Shown: positions 18,053 through 26,294 of the stretch, piece by piece
Layout of the letters: each line of letters opens with the position of its first letter
How positions within the stretch are numbered: position 1 is the first letter of the stretch
Origin: an uncultured Bacteroidales bacterium
Lineage (GTDB): Bacteria; Bacteroidota; Bacteroidia; Bacteroidales; P3
Assembly: GCA_900316515.1 (NCBI GenBank)
Contig: ONDE01000013.1
Coordinates: forward strand, 62,001-126,000
Direction: 5' to 3'
DNA: 64,000 nucleotides
Program-made: the position numbers and the translations under genes
The notes under the pieces: model-generated
The model's input: only the letters and a program-made list of their open reading frames with translations
The model's database searches: none
Told to the model about the DNA's origin: nothing

Positions 18053-18069
18053 CACACAAATAGCAATAT

Positions 18070-18843
18070 ATGATACGCGAAGAGACTGTTTTCGGACCTA
18101 TATTCAGCCGGCGACTTGGTAGCTCGCTGGGCATCAACCTGCTGCCCGAGAAGGGCAAGATATGCAATTTCGACTGCATCTACTGTGAATGCGGATGGAA
18201 CCGCGATGGTCGCAACGACACCGTGCTACCTAGCGCCGAGAAAGTGCGCACCGACCTCGAGCGTATGCTCGTGAAGTTGGTGAAGGAAGGAACGCCTGTG
18301 GACAGCATCACCTTCAGCGGTGACGGCGAACCTACCATAAACCCCGAGTTCCCGCAGATTATCGACGATACGTTGCGTCTGCGCGACCTGCACTACCCGC
18401 AGGCCAAGGTCAGTGTGCTCAGCAACGCCACGCGTGTGCATCTGCCCGAGATATTCAACGCCCTGCGCAAAGTCGACAACCCCATAATGAAAATCGATGC
18501 TCCCACCAACGAGCTGATAGAGAAGATAAACATGCCTGCCCCGGGTTATGACGTGAAGCGCGTCATCGAGGCACTCAAGAAGTTTGAGGGCAACTTCGTC
18601 CTTCAGACCTGCATGTTGCGTGGCAACGGCTTCGACTCGTCGAGTCCTGAGGTGGTTGGTCCGATGATGGACATCGTGCGTTTGTTGAAGCCGCGCGAAT
18701 GGATGGTCTACACCATCGACCGCGCCACCCCGATGCAGGGCCTCGAAAAGTTCAGCCCGCAGGAGATGAAAGCCCTCGTCAAACCTGTGATTGACGAAGG
18801 CTTTACAAAGGTGCAAATCAAAGGCGCCGTTGAAGACAACTAA
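18070..18843 (+). CDS. Radical SAM protein (COG0731-like)
   Basis: This 257-residue enzyme carries the radical SAM cluster motif CNFDCIYCECGW (C-x3-C-x2-C) near residue 35, preceded by RRLGSSLGINLLPE, and followed by a SAM-binding glycine stretch (TFSGDGEPTINPEFP). These features place it with the COG0731 group, related to the catalytic part of wybutosine enzymes, found in many anaerobes without an assigned substrate. There is no SPASM or other accessory domain at this length. Its stop overlaps the end of the convergent hydrolase gene by 4 bp. Confidence 0.85.
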   Translation: MIREETVFGPIFSRRLGSSLGINLLPEKGKICNFDCIYCECGWNRDGRNDTVLPSAEKVRTDLERMLVKLVKEGTPVDSITFSGDGEPTINPEFPQIIDDTLRLRDLHYPQAKVSVLSNATRVHLPEIFNALRKVDNPIMKIDAPTNELIEKINMPAPGYDVKRVIEALKKFEGNFVLQTCMLRGNGFDSSSPEVVGPMMDIVRLLKPREWMVYTIDRATPMQGLEKFSPQEMKALVKPVIDEGFTKVQIKGAVEDN

Positions 18844-20195
18844 AGGCTGAGTATCCAGTCGGCAACCGCTTTCATCGCTTCGGTTGAGAAGGTTTCCTCG
18901 ATGAGTATGTACTCGTCGGGAGCGCCTGTTGTGCTGTGCTGGAAGAGGTGGTTCAAATCCGGCAGTGTGCGGCAGTCGGCTTTGGGGCACAGCTGTTTGA
19001 TGCGCTTTTGGTTGGGCTCGGCGAGGACTTGGCAATCCTTGTCGCCGTTGAGGGCCAGCACAGGGCATTTCACCATGGGCAGGTATTCTGCGGGGTCGAG
19101 GGTGAGGAATGTCTGCATCCAACGGCTGTCCATCTGTTGCTTCATGCTGTAGGCGGCGCCACGACCAAGGCCTATGCTGTCCAGCTGCTCTTTGGCGAGA
19201 CCTTCGCTGTGGCGTGCCACTACGGCTTTATAATCCTTCAGGCTGCTTCCCGTAGGCATGGCGAAGAGTTCGCGCATGCAAGCCATGCGGATTGCCAGCA
19301 GGCTGTCGCTGAGGCCTGCGGCACGGTAGATGGCCTCGTTCTGCTGCAGCATGACGTCGAGGCCTGAGCAGCCCTGTCCGGCGAGCATCACCACGTATTT
19401 CACGTCATTGTTTCTTACTGCCACCATGGGGGCTATGGCGCCGCCCTCGCTGTGGCCGCCGATGCCGAGACGTTTGGCATCTACGTGCTTGTTCTTCCTG
19501 ATGGCGCGGAACATGGCTTCTGCGTCTTCGGCGAAGAGACGTGTGTCGGCATTGTCGAGCGAGCCTGTGCTGGCGTCCACGCCGCGGTCGTCGTAGCGAA
19601 GCACGGCGATGCCGCGGCTGGCCAGATAGTCGGCCAGCACGAGGAAGGGCTTGTGCTGGAAGATTTCCTCGTCGCGGTTCTGTTGGCCGCTGCCGCTGAC
19701 AATCACTATCGTCGGGTATCGTCCGCCGCCTTTGGGGTAGGTGAGCGTACCTTCGAGGTGGACTTTGTTACCCTGGCTGTCGGTGTAGTCGGTGGCTATG
19801 GTCTCCTCGTCGAAGCGGTAGGGCAGCTGCGGTGTCTGCGGACGGCGCAGCGTGAAGAGCGTGTCTGTGGGGTAGAAGGTGATGTTCTCCTTGAGGATGC
19901 TCTGTTTCCAGTAGCCGACGAAGGTGCTGTCGTGTCGCACGACATTTACCTTAAGCCCGATGCTGCTGCATTCTATACGCAGTGTGTCGTTGCGCAGCGA
20001 CCAGCTGCTGACGGGTATAGGGTCGGTGGTTTGCATGGGGCTGTACAGTTCGCAGGAACTGTCGGCAAGGTGTATGCACAAGGCGAGGCCTGTTTTCTGG
20101 CTCATGCCGGTATACCACTGTGCGCTTGCCGAATTGAAAATTGAAAGTTGAAAGTTGAAAATTAAACCTGCGCAGATTAATACAATCTTCTTCAT
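18840..20195 (-). CDS. Exported alpha/beta hydrolase
   Basis: This 451-residue serine hydrolase has a signal peptide ending SASAQ and a C-terminal hydrolase fold of the S33/BAAT type: an oxyanion loop (IVIVSGSGQQNRDE), RYDDRGV, the nucleophile elbow GIGGHSEGGAIAP, Asp in LALNGDKDCQVL and His in LPDLNHLFQHS. A ~120-residue N-terminal region before the fold is of the DUF3887/lipocalin-like kind seen in such proteins. It follows the Arc-type gene after 14 bp and ends the operon. The signal-peptide codons are made of the repeat ttgaaagttgaaaat that is intergenic elsewhere. Substrate unknown: esterase or peptidase. Confidence 0.88.
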   Translation of the reverse strand: MKKIVLICAGLIFNFQLSIFNSASAQWYTGMSQKTGLALCIHLADSSCELYSPMQTTDPIPVSSWSLRNDTLRIECSSIGLKVNVVRHDSTFVGYWKQSILKENITFYPTDTLFTLRRPQTPQLPYRFDEETIATDYTDSQGNKVHLEGTLTYPKGGGRYPTIVIVSGSGQQNRDEEIFQHKPFLVLADYLASRGIAVLRYDDRGVDASTGSLDNADTRLFAEDAEAMFRAIRKNKHVDAKRLGIGGHSEGGAIAPMVAVRNNDVKYVVMLAGQGCSGLDVMLQQNEAIYRAAGLSDSLLAIRMACMRELFAMPTGSSLKDYKAVVARHSEGLAKEQLDSIGLGRGAAYSMKQQMDSRWMQTFLTLDPAEYLPMVKCPVLALNGDKDCQVLAEPNQKRIKQLCPKADCRTLPDLNHLFQHSTTGAPDEYILIEETFSTEAMKAVADWILSL

Positions 20196-20209
20196 TTGTC
20201 TTATCTCCT

Positions 20210-20386
20210 TTACTCCTTATCTCCTGTCTCCTTAACTCCTTTTTTCGGCATCCGTTTGGCTTTCTTCAACGCTTCGGCGAGTATCCATTCTATCTGGCCG
20301 TTGGCACTGCGGAATTCGTCTGCGGCCCATTTCTCAATGGCGTCGTAGACTTCCGAATCGATCCGCAGTGCAAAGTTTTTCTTCAT
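20210..20386 (-). CDS. Arc-type ribbon-helix-helix DNA-binding protein
   Basis: This 58-residue protein reads KNFALRIDSEVYDAIEKWAA then FRSANGQIEWILAEALKKA, the beta strand and two helices of an Arc/MetJ-type dimeric repressor. The longer open frame upstream overlaps the permease gene and is not used: ATG 20386 shares bases with the permease stop (ATGA), a classical translational coupling. Its place between an ABC exporter and a hydrolase suggests that it regulates this operon. In Bacteroidetes a similar small protein often accompanies SPFH genes, one of which lies just upstream here. Confidence 0.85.
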   Translation of the reverse strand: MKKNFALRIDSEVYDAIEKWAADEFRSANGQIEWILAEALKKAKRMPKKGVKETGDKE

Positions 20387-21537
20387 CGGCTGAACATCAC
20401 CTTTTCGCTGTTGAACATACGCGTGAGGCCCCAGACGGCGATGCCTGTGTATACGATGTCGGACACAAGAGTGACAAACACCGTGGCCCATTGCATCTCG
20501 TGGCTGAAGACTGCCGTCATCACCTCTATGGCGTTGTAGAAGGGGATGAGGTACACCAGCATGTTGGTGGAGGCACCTGTCTGGAACATCGGCAGGAGAC
20601 CTGCGAGCATCACCACGAGCATGAAAGGCGTCACCATGGTGCCGGCGTTCTTCACGTCTTTGGCCAACGCCGACAGCAGGCTGACGGCCGAGGCCATGAT
20701 GAGCACCGAGGCGAAGATGACCAGCAGCAGGGCTATGTAGTCGCTGGTGGTGTAGTGGAAGCCAAGGTCGGCAGCCTCACCCATGCCCACCATCTTGGGC
20801 AGCGAGAGTGCAATGCCGATAAAGCTGGAGATGCCGCTCAGCAGGGCAATGCCGCTGAGGGAGATGATCTTGCCCAGTGCAAGTTCGTTGCGGCGCATGG
20901 GTGTGACGAGCAGGGTGGCTATGGTGCCACGTTCCTTCTCGCCGGCGATGCTGCTGGGAGCTATGGCCATGACGCCGCTGAAGAGCATCATGATGATAAG
21001 CATAGGTAGTATCTTGCTCCATATCATGGCGCCGATGCTCTCGTCGCTTGCCTGGTCGAGCTCGCTGACGGTGAAGGGACGGCCGTAGTTGTTGAGCATG
21101 GTGCTGACAATCATATTGACGCGTGCTGCGGCATTGTTGGTGCTGTTGTAGTATATCTCCACAGCAGGCACGCTGTCGCCGACATATCCGCTTGCCACGA
21201 GGCTGTCGAAGTCGGCAGGGAAGCGCATCAGCAGGGCGTTGATTTCCTTGTCCTCAAGTTGTGCGATATCGGCGTCGCTGAAGGGTTGGCTGACAATAAC
21301 AAGGCTGCTGTCGATAGACGAGAGGATAGGCCCCATGCTCTGCGGCATGTTCTCCACGCGCATGGTCACCACCTCGTTGGCGCCCTCGTTGATCATTTTC
21401 TCAATGCCGCTGCCCATGAGGCTGTAGATAATGTATATCAGCAAGCCAGGCATGATGACTGTGGTGAACAGTAGTTGGCGGTCGCCGAAGAAGCGGGCGA
21501 ACTCTTTCTTTATAATGGTTAGTGTGTTGCTTTTCAT
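20383..21537 (-). CDS. ABC transporter permease, NatB/ABC-2 type
   Basis: This 384-residue inner-membrane protein has one N-terminal membrane segment (LFTTVIMPGLLIYIIYSLM), a ~130-residue extracytoplasmic domain, then five to six membrane segments and the family marker GEKERGTIATLLVTPMRR. This layout is that of NatB/CcmB-like ABC-2 exporters involved in sodium or drug export. It overlaps the ATPase gene by 4 bp upstream and the Arc gene by 4 bp downstream, so the three are translated together. The substrate cannot be read from sequence. Confidence 0.9.
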   Translation of the reverse strand: MKSNTLTIIKKEFARFFGDRQLLFTTVIMPGLLIYIIYSLMGSGIEKMINEGANEVVTMRVENMPQSMGPILSSIDSSLVIVSQPFSDADIAQLEDKEINALLMRFPADFDSLVASGYVGDSVPAVEIYYNSTNNAAARVNMIVSTMLNNYGRPFTVSELDQASDESIGAMIWSKILPMLIIMMLFSGVMAIAPSSIAGEKERGTIATLLVTPMRRNELALGKIISLSGIALLSGISSFIGIALSLPKMVGMGEAADLGFHYTTSDYIALLLVIFASVLIMASAVSLLSALAKDVKNAGTMVTPFMLVVMLAGLLPMFQTGASTNMLVYLIPFYNAIEVMTAVFSHEMQWATVFVTLVSDIVYTGIAVWGLTRMFNSEKVMFSR

Positions 21538-22310
21538 TCTTCACCTCCTTTCACTTCTTTGTACATTTCGAAGAAACGGTCCTCGAGCGACATTCCGTCG
21601 CAAATCTCCGAGAGGGCGCCGCAGGCCGTGAGGCGGCCGTCGATGATGATGCCCACGCGGTCGCAGAGGCGTTCCACGAGACTGAAGATATGCGTCGAGA
21701 GGATGATGGTCTTGCCCTGCGAGCGTAGCTCCTGCAGATAGTCGGTCACCGTGCGTGCCGTCAGCACGTCGAGGCCGTTGGTGGGTTCGTCGAAGATGAT
21801 GACTTCGGGGTCGTGCACCAGTGAGATGACAAGGCTGAGCTTCTGCTTCATGCCCGTGGATAGGTTGGCCACCTTAACCTCGGCGAACTGGTCGATGCCG
21901 AAACGTTCGAACATTTCTTTCTTGCGTTGGTTGCGAGTGTTCTCGTCCACGCCGTGCAGCTCGCTGAAGAAGTCGAAAAGGTAGTTGGGCGTGAAGAAGT
22001 CCTCGAGCTTCAGCTCGGAGGTGAGGAATCCTATCTTGCCACGCACTTCGGCGGGTTGGTTCACCACGCTGCATCCGTCGAGGATGGCGTCGCCGCTGTC
22101 AGGGCGGATGAGGGTGGAGAGCATGCGCAGGGTGGTGGTCTTGCCGGCGCCGTTGGGGCCCAGCAGGCCGAATATCTCGCCGCGGTAGGCAGAGAAGGCG
22201 AGGTTGTCCACAGCCACCTTGCGCTTGGCGGTGGTGCGCTCAATCTTCTGTTGTTTGCGGCTCAGCGTGAAAGTCTTGCTGAGCCCGTCGACTTTAAGTA
22301 TTTCTTCCAT
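21534..22310 (-). CDS. ABC transporter ATP-binding protein, NatA type
   Basis: This 258-residue ATPase drives the neighbouring permease. Walker A is [14 protein letters not shown], the signature is [13 protein letters not shown], Walker B is [15 protein letters not shown], and the switch His is in IILSTHIFS. First gene of the operon natA-like, natB-like, arc, hydrolase. No -7 box was found close upstream; the leader instead contains gttaag words and a short copy of the ggttttacg element shared with 28011-28056. Confidence 0.92.
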   Translation of the reverse strand: MEEILKVDGLSKTFTLSRKQQKIERTTAKRKVAVDNLAFSAYRGEIFGLLGPNGAGKTTTLRMLSTLIRPDSGDAILDGCSVVNQPAEVRGKIGFLTSELKLEDFFTPNYLFDFFSELHGVDENTRNQRKKEMFERFGIDQFAEVKVANLSTGMKQKLSLVISLVHDPEVIIFDEPTNGLDVLTARTVTDYLQELRSQGKTIILSTHIFSLVERLCDRVGIIIDGRLTACGALSEICDGMSLEDRFFEMYKEVKGGEE

Positions 22311-22379
22311 ATTTTTCGAGTAGTTAAGAAGTTAAGTAGTTGTCGGCCGAGCCGACGGCATACCAAAGACAAATGCTTC

Positions 22380-22437
22380 AGTTGGGGTTTTACGTTTGAT
22401 GCAATAATTTAAATTTTCAATTATTAACTTTCAACTT
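22380..22437. repeat. ggttttacg / tttcaactt intergenic element, copy 1
   Basis: ggttttacgtttgatgcaat then AT-rich aactttcaactt words. Copy 2 lies at 28011-28056 downstream of the sigma factor gene. Both sit in minus-strand gene gaps and the function is unknown. Confidence 0.5.
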
Positions 22438-23389
22438 AATAAATCGAGCCGGTGTTGACTACTGGGCTTGCGCCTTCGTCGCCACAGAGCACCACCATGA
22501 GGTTGCTCACCATGGCGGCCTTACGCTCGTCGTCCATCTCCACCACATTGTCGGCGGCCAGTTTCTTCAGCGCCATGTCGACCATCGAGACGGCACCCTC
22601 GACAATCTTCTCGCGGGCGGCGATGATGGCCTCGGCCTGTTGGCGTTTGAGCATTACGCTGGCAATCTCCTGTGCGTAGGCCAGATAGTTGATGCGTGCC
22701 TCGACGACCTCGATGCCGGCAATCTCGAGATGCTTGCTGATCTCCTGTTCCAGACGACGGTTGACCTCGTCGCCACCGTTGCGCAGCGTAATCTCGTTCT
22801 TGTCCTCGAGGTTGTCGTAGGCATAGAGGCTGGCAACCTTGCGCAGAGCCGAGTCGCTCTGCACCGACACGAAGTTGTCGTAGCCGTTAAGCTTCTGCTG
22901 AACGGTGTTGTTGTTGGTGCTGACATTCACCGTGGCGGACTTTGTCTCGGGCTCGACGTCGATGTTGAAGCAGGCCTTATAGGTGTCCTTGATGCGCCAC
23001 ACCAGCACCAGGCCGATCATGATGGGGTTGCCGCCCTTGTCGTTGACCTTGATGGGGGGTACGTCCATGTTGCGGGCACGGAGCGAGAGTTTGCGCTTCA
23101 CATAGAACGGGTTTGTCCAGAAGAAGCCGTTGTCAGTCACGGTGCCGCTGTAGCGACCGAAGAAGGTAAGCACGCGGCTTTGGTTAGGCTGGATGACCAT
23201 GAATCCGGGAATGTGGAAGCCCCACAAAACCCACAGCAGGCCGCCGATGACACCCAGAGCGGCGTTGCCGTTGCTGCCGGCCGCAGCGCAACAGTAAATA
23301 GCAAGACCAATCAAGGCAAGGTTAATGAGCAGATGCATGAAACCATTGTTTGTTGCACTCATCTTTTTTAATCGTTCTTTACTTTCCAT
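22436..23389 (-). CDS. SPFH/band 7 membrane protein
   Basis: This 317-residue prohibitin-like protein has two N-terminal membrane segments (LINLALIGLAIYCCAAAG and GVIGGLLWVLWGFHIPGF) and then an SPFH domain (NQSRVLTFFGRYSGTVTDNG, LVLVWRIKDTYKACFNID, IEVVEARINYLAYAQEIA). A coiled-coil region rich in Ala/Glu follows. SPFH proteins form ring or cage scaffolds in the inner membrane that organise proteases and transporters. The -7 box at 23451-23459 gives a leader of about 55 nt. It precedes the NatAB operon on the same strand, 125 bp away. Confidence 0.9.
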   Translation of the reverse strand: MESKERLKKMSATNNGFMHLLINLALIGLAIYCCAAAGSNGNAALGVIGGLLWVLWGFHIPGFMVIQPNQSRVLTFFGRYSGTVTDNGFFWTNPFYVKRKLSLRARNMDVPPIKVNDKGGNPIMIGLVLVWRIKDTYKACFNIDVEPETKSATVNVSTNNNTVQQKLNGYDNFVSVQSDSALRKVASLYAYDNLEDKNEITLRNGGDEVNRRLEQEISKHLEIAGIEVVEARINYLAYAQEIASVMLKRQQAEAIIAAREKIVEGAVSMVDMALKKLAADNVVEMDDERKAAMVSNLMVVLCGDEGASPVVNTGSIY

Positions 23390-23450
23390 AGTATTGATAT
23401 TTAGTTGTTTATTTTATTTTATGTGATATTAAATTCATATCATTTCAATT

Positions 23451-23459
23451 GCAAAGATA
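23451..23459 (-). promoter_or_regulatory. -7 box of the SPFH gene
   Basis: TATCTTTGC on the minus strand, 62 bp before ATG 23389. Confidence 0.75.
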
Positions 23460-23626
23460 CAACCTTTTCCGAAACTGCCAAAATTTTTTTTCAAAAAAAA
23501 ACAAGAAAGTCCCTGCGCGGCGCTGGTGGAGGAGTATGACTAATACATCTTACATCGCTCACACGTATGCATATCCCATTCCTACTTGACGAGTCGGTTC
23601 TTAATATATAGAGCCGCCATCTAACA

Positions 23627-24394
23627 TCAAGCATCGCCTATCACGTTCTCGATGCAATGAAGCTGGCCTTCGCCGTCGAGGAAGAAACACTGCTGGCAGT
23701 CGAGGCAGATGTAGCTGCCCACGATGTATGGCTCGCTCATCCACGTGTGGCCGAAGATCTGTGTAAACGGTCCCTCCTCGTAGTAATATTCTCTGCAGTC
23801 GGCCCATACCATCGACCCGGCGGAGTAGTCGCCTCCGCGCAGCCCTCCCACCATGGCGAGGGCTTCTATAAGCTCCGTACGTTCGTCGGCCCAGTAGCTC
23901 TCGCCGGCCAGTTCCTCAACCCTTTCAACAATCGCTCGCACGTTCGTTTTGTCGATGTCGCCGAACAGGTCGCACAACTTTATCCATTCGGGGTGCATGC
24001 CGGCATGCGAGAAGAGGAAATCCTTGCCGCCCAACGTGCGGCAGGTGCATAGCGAGAATAGACCCGCATTGTCGTCGAGCAGATGCCAAATGCGGTCGGC
24101 ATACGCGGTGCTGAATCGGTCGGCATACACCGTCCACATTCCCTGTTCGCGACCGAAGTACGAGAGGTCGTGGTTGCCCAGCAGCAGCGTCACACGGCCG
24201 CTGTGCTTCTTCGCGAACGAGATTATCTCGCCGAAGTTCTCTACTGCTTCGCCGTCGTCGATACCCTCATGCGGATAGGGGTCGACGTAGTCGCCGAGGA
24301 AGATGCACTCGGCGCCCGCCTCAACCTGCGGCACAGCCTCTTTCCAGAATGTACGCCCGTGTACGTCGGGCACAATAATCAGTCCTTTATTCAT
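23627..24394 (-). CDS. Calcineurin-like metallophosphoesterase
   Basis: This 255-residue phosphoesterase has the full dinuclear metal signature: DVHGRTFW, IFLGDYVDPYP, LLLGNHDLSYF and FLFSHAGMHPEW, in family order, with a late GHTWMSEPY in place of the usual GHTH. Homologues act on phosphoproteins or dinucleotides such as Ap4A; the substrate here is unknown. The open frame extends to 24520, but ATG 24394 gives the natural N-terminus (MNKGLIIVPDVHG). It is last in a same-strand run of sigma factor, AAA+ ATPase 1, AAA+ ATPase 2 and this gene, with gaps of about 40-60 bp, so an operon is likely. Confidence 0.88.
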   Translation of the reverse strand: MNKGLIIVPDVHGRTFWKEAVPQVEAGAECIFLGDYVDPYPHEGIDDGEAVENFGEIISFAKKHSGRVTLLLGNHDLSYFGREQGMWTVYADRFSTAYADRIWHLLDDNAGLFSLCTCRTLGGKDFLFSHAGMHPEWIKLCDLFGDIDKTNVRAIVERVEELAGESYWADERTELIEALAMVGGLRGGDYSAGSMVWADCREYYYEEGPFTQIFGHTWMSEPYIVGSYICLDCQQCFFLDGEGQLHCIENVIGDA

Positions 24395-24432
24395 AGTATT
24401 GCGTTTTGGAGTTATTATTCCTGTTTTAAGTG

Positions 24433-26256
24433 TCAATAGGCCGATGTGCGAAAGCCTATGGCGCGCTTGGGTTGCGAGTCTATCAGCTCCTGGCTGCACA
24501 TATCCACCAGGTCGGCCCACCCCGTTTTGCCGCCGTGCAGCACGTCGTTGATGGCCGCCTTGCGCATGATGTTCTCTATCTGTCCGCCGGCGAAGGTGGG
24601 GAACATCTCGGCCAGCGTCTTCTCCTCGCCGTCGCCGAGGGTGGGCATCATGCTACGCCATATCTTGGCGCGCGTCTCCGCGTCGGGCGTCCCGAACTCT
24701 ATCTTGTAGAGGAAGCGGCGTTCGAAAGCCTTGTCGAGGTTTTCCACCAGATTGGTTGTTGCTATCAGTATGCCGTCGAGGGTCTCCATCTCCTGCAGGA
24801 TGATGTTCTGCAGGGCGTTCTCGCTCTTGTCGATGGTTCGTTCGGCGTTCTCCATACGGCGGTTGAAGATGGCGTCGGCTTCGTTGAAGAGCATGATGGG
24901 TGCCACCTTGGAGTTGGACACCGCCATGCGGTAATCGTTGAACACTCCCTTCACCAGCCTCTCGCTCTCGCCGTACCACTTGCTGCGCAGCTGGCTCATG
25001 TCGACCTGGAAGACGTCGCGTCCCGACATCTTGGCCAGCTGCAGCACCGTCTCGGTCTTGCCCGTTCCGGGACCTCCGTGAAAGAGGCAGGCGAAACCGC
25101 AGCGCAGCGAGCTGCTTTTCAGGCGTCGCAGCACCTTCTTCATCTGCTTCTCCTTGAGCAGCAAGCCCAGTTCCGCCACCTGACGCTCCGTTGTCTCGTT
25201 GTAGTACAGCGTGCGTTTTTGTATCTTGCTTGCCGGCAGCAGTCGACTGTCGGTCTCTTCCTCGATGTCGGCCACCTTCTTCTGGCCGAAACCCCCAAAC
25301 AGGTCGTTCAACGGGTCTGCCGTGTTGTCGCTTTGGGGGTTCTCCTTGTAGTCGGGACACAGTTTCTTCTTGGTCTCGGCGGTCAGTTCGTATCCGCTGT
25401 TGCATCTGAGAGTTCCATCATGAATCTTGATAATACCCTTGGTCAGCAGTACCGACGTGCCGGCGAGGAGCGAACTCCTGAGGTCGCAGGCGACAGTGGT
25501 GTTGCGCAGCATGAAAGTCAGGTCGGAGAACCTGTAATATCTGCTTCCCTTCACCAGCCACATCAACGACAGCGACACCAGAAAAAAGAACTCTTCCTCA
25601 CTCATCGCCGCCTTGTAGGCTTCCAGCGTCTTCACAATCTTCAACTTCGCGTTCTTGTCCATCATCTTGCCCATGACATCGTACGCCATCATCTTGGAAA
25701 TCTTGTTTTCGGACAACTGCGTCATGCGGCGGAACATCTCGTCATAGAACTCCTTGTCGGTGCTGCACGACTTGATTTTTTCTTCATATTTCTCATTGCG
25801 TTCGAGAGCCGACAGCACAGCCCCGGGCACAAAATAGCACCCCCTGTTTATGGCCACAAGGCCGCGTCTCATCATGAGGTTGAGGGTCTGCTTCTTCTGC
25901 AGCATCTCTATCGAGCTGAGGCCCAATCGAAAACCGATGTCCCTCAGCGTCAGGCCTCCCCTCAGAGCGCTGTCGCAGAGGATGGTGAGGAAAACGACCT
26001 CGGTAAGGGAAATCCCCAATCTCACACGCAATGATCGGAATAATTTTGAATACACGCTGTCGTTGCTGAAGTATTTCCACATATTGGGCCAAAAGTCTTT
26101 GTCGATTATTTTGTTCAGTTCCCCCAACGCTTCCAGCAGTTGCGGCTCCCTGTTTGCCAGTCTCGCTGCTATTTTCTTTTCCAATTCGCTCTCTTCCTCA
26201 AAACTAATGTTATTCTGATCTTCTTCTGTCATACCGTATGTATTGTTGTCTTCCAT
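24433..26256 (-). CDS. AAA+ ATPase, island paralogue 2
   Basis: This 607-residue protein is a paralogue of the next gene upstream. The N-terminal ~330 residues are helical and lack a known domain; they contain winged-helix-like stretches (TLRDIGFRLGLSSIEMLQKK). The C-terminal AAA+ domain has Walker A (HGGPGTGKTETVLQLAK), the pore-type segment SKWYGESERLV, a modified Walker B (PIMLFNEADAIFNRR) with Asn where most AAA proteins have Asp, a sensor (ILIATTNLVENLDKAFERRF) and the end RAIGFRTSAY. The open frame extends far upstream only as a shadow of the neighbour; ATG 26256 is the start. Remodelling of a protein partner is inferred from the fold. Confidence 0.88.
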   Translation of the reverse strand: MEDNNTYGMTEEDQNNISFEEESELEKKIAARLANREPQLLEALGELNKIIDKDFWPNMWKYFSNDSVYSKLFRSLRVRLGISLTEVVFLTILCDSALRGGLTLRDIGFRLGLSSIEMLQKKQTLNLMMRRGLVAINRGCYFVPGAVLSALERNEKYEEKIKSCSTDKEFYDEMFRRMTQLSENKISKMMAYDVMGKMMDKNAKLKIVKTLEAYKAAMSEEEFFFLVSLSLMWLVKGSRYYRFSDLTFMLRNTTVACDLRSSLLAGTSVLLTKGIIKIHDGTLRCNSGYELTAETKKKLCPDYKENPQSDNTADPLNDLFGGFGQKKVADIEEETDSRLLPASKIQKRTLYYNETTERQVAELGLLLKEKQMKKVLRRLKSSSLRCGFACLFHGGPGTGKTETVLQLAKMSGRDVFQVDMSQLRSKWYGESERLVKGVFNDYRMAVSNSKVAPIMLFNEADAIFNRRMENAERTIDKSENALQNIILQEMETLDGILIATTNLVENLDKAFERRFLYKIEFGTPDAETRAKIWRSMMPTLGDGEEKTLAEMFPTFAGGQIENIMRKAAINDVLHGGKTGWADLVDMCSQELIDSQPKRAIGFRTSAY

Positions 26257-26294
26257 AATTATTTGTGTTTTAATGTTATTATTCAAGTTTAAGG

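Noticed and set aside
23601..23807. 68-residue minus-strand frame ending GGSIY, like the SPFH end
   Set aside because: Overlaps the phosphoesterase 3' end in another frame; the shared tetrapeptide is chance.
24430..26034. 534-residue plus-strand frame over the AAA+ paralogue 2 gene
   Set aside because: Antisense shadow of a well-supported AAA+ gene; no recognisable motif and His/Leu/Arg-rich composition.
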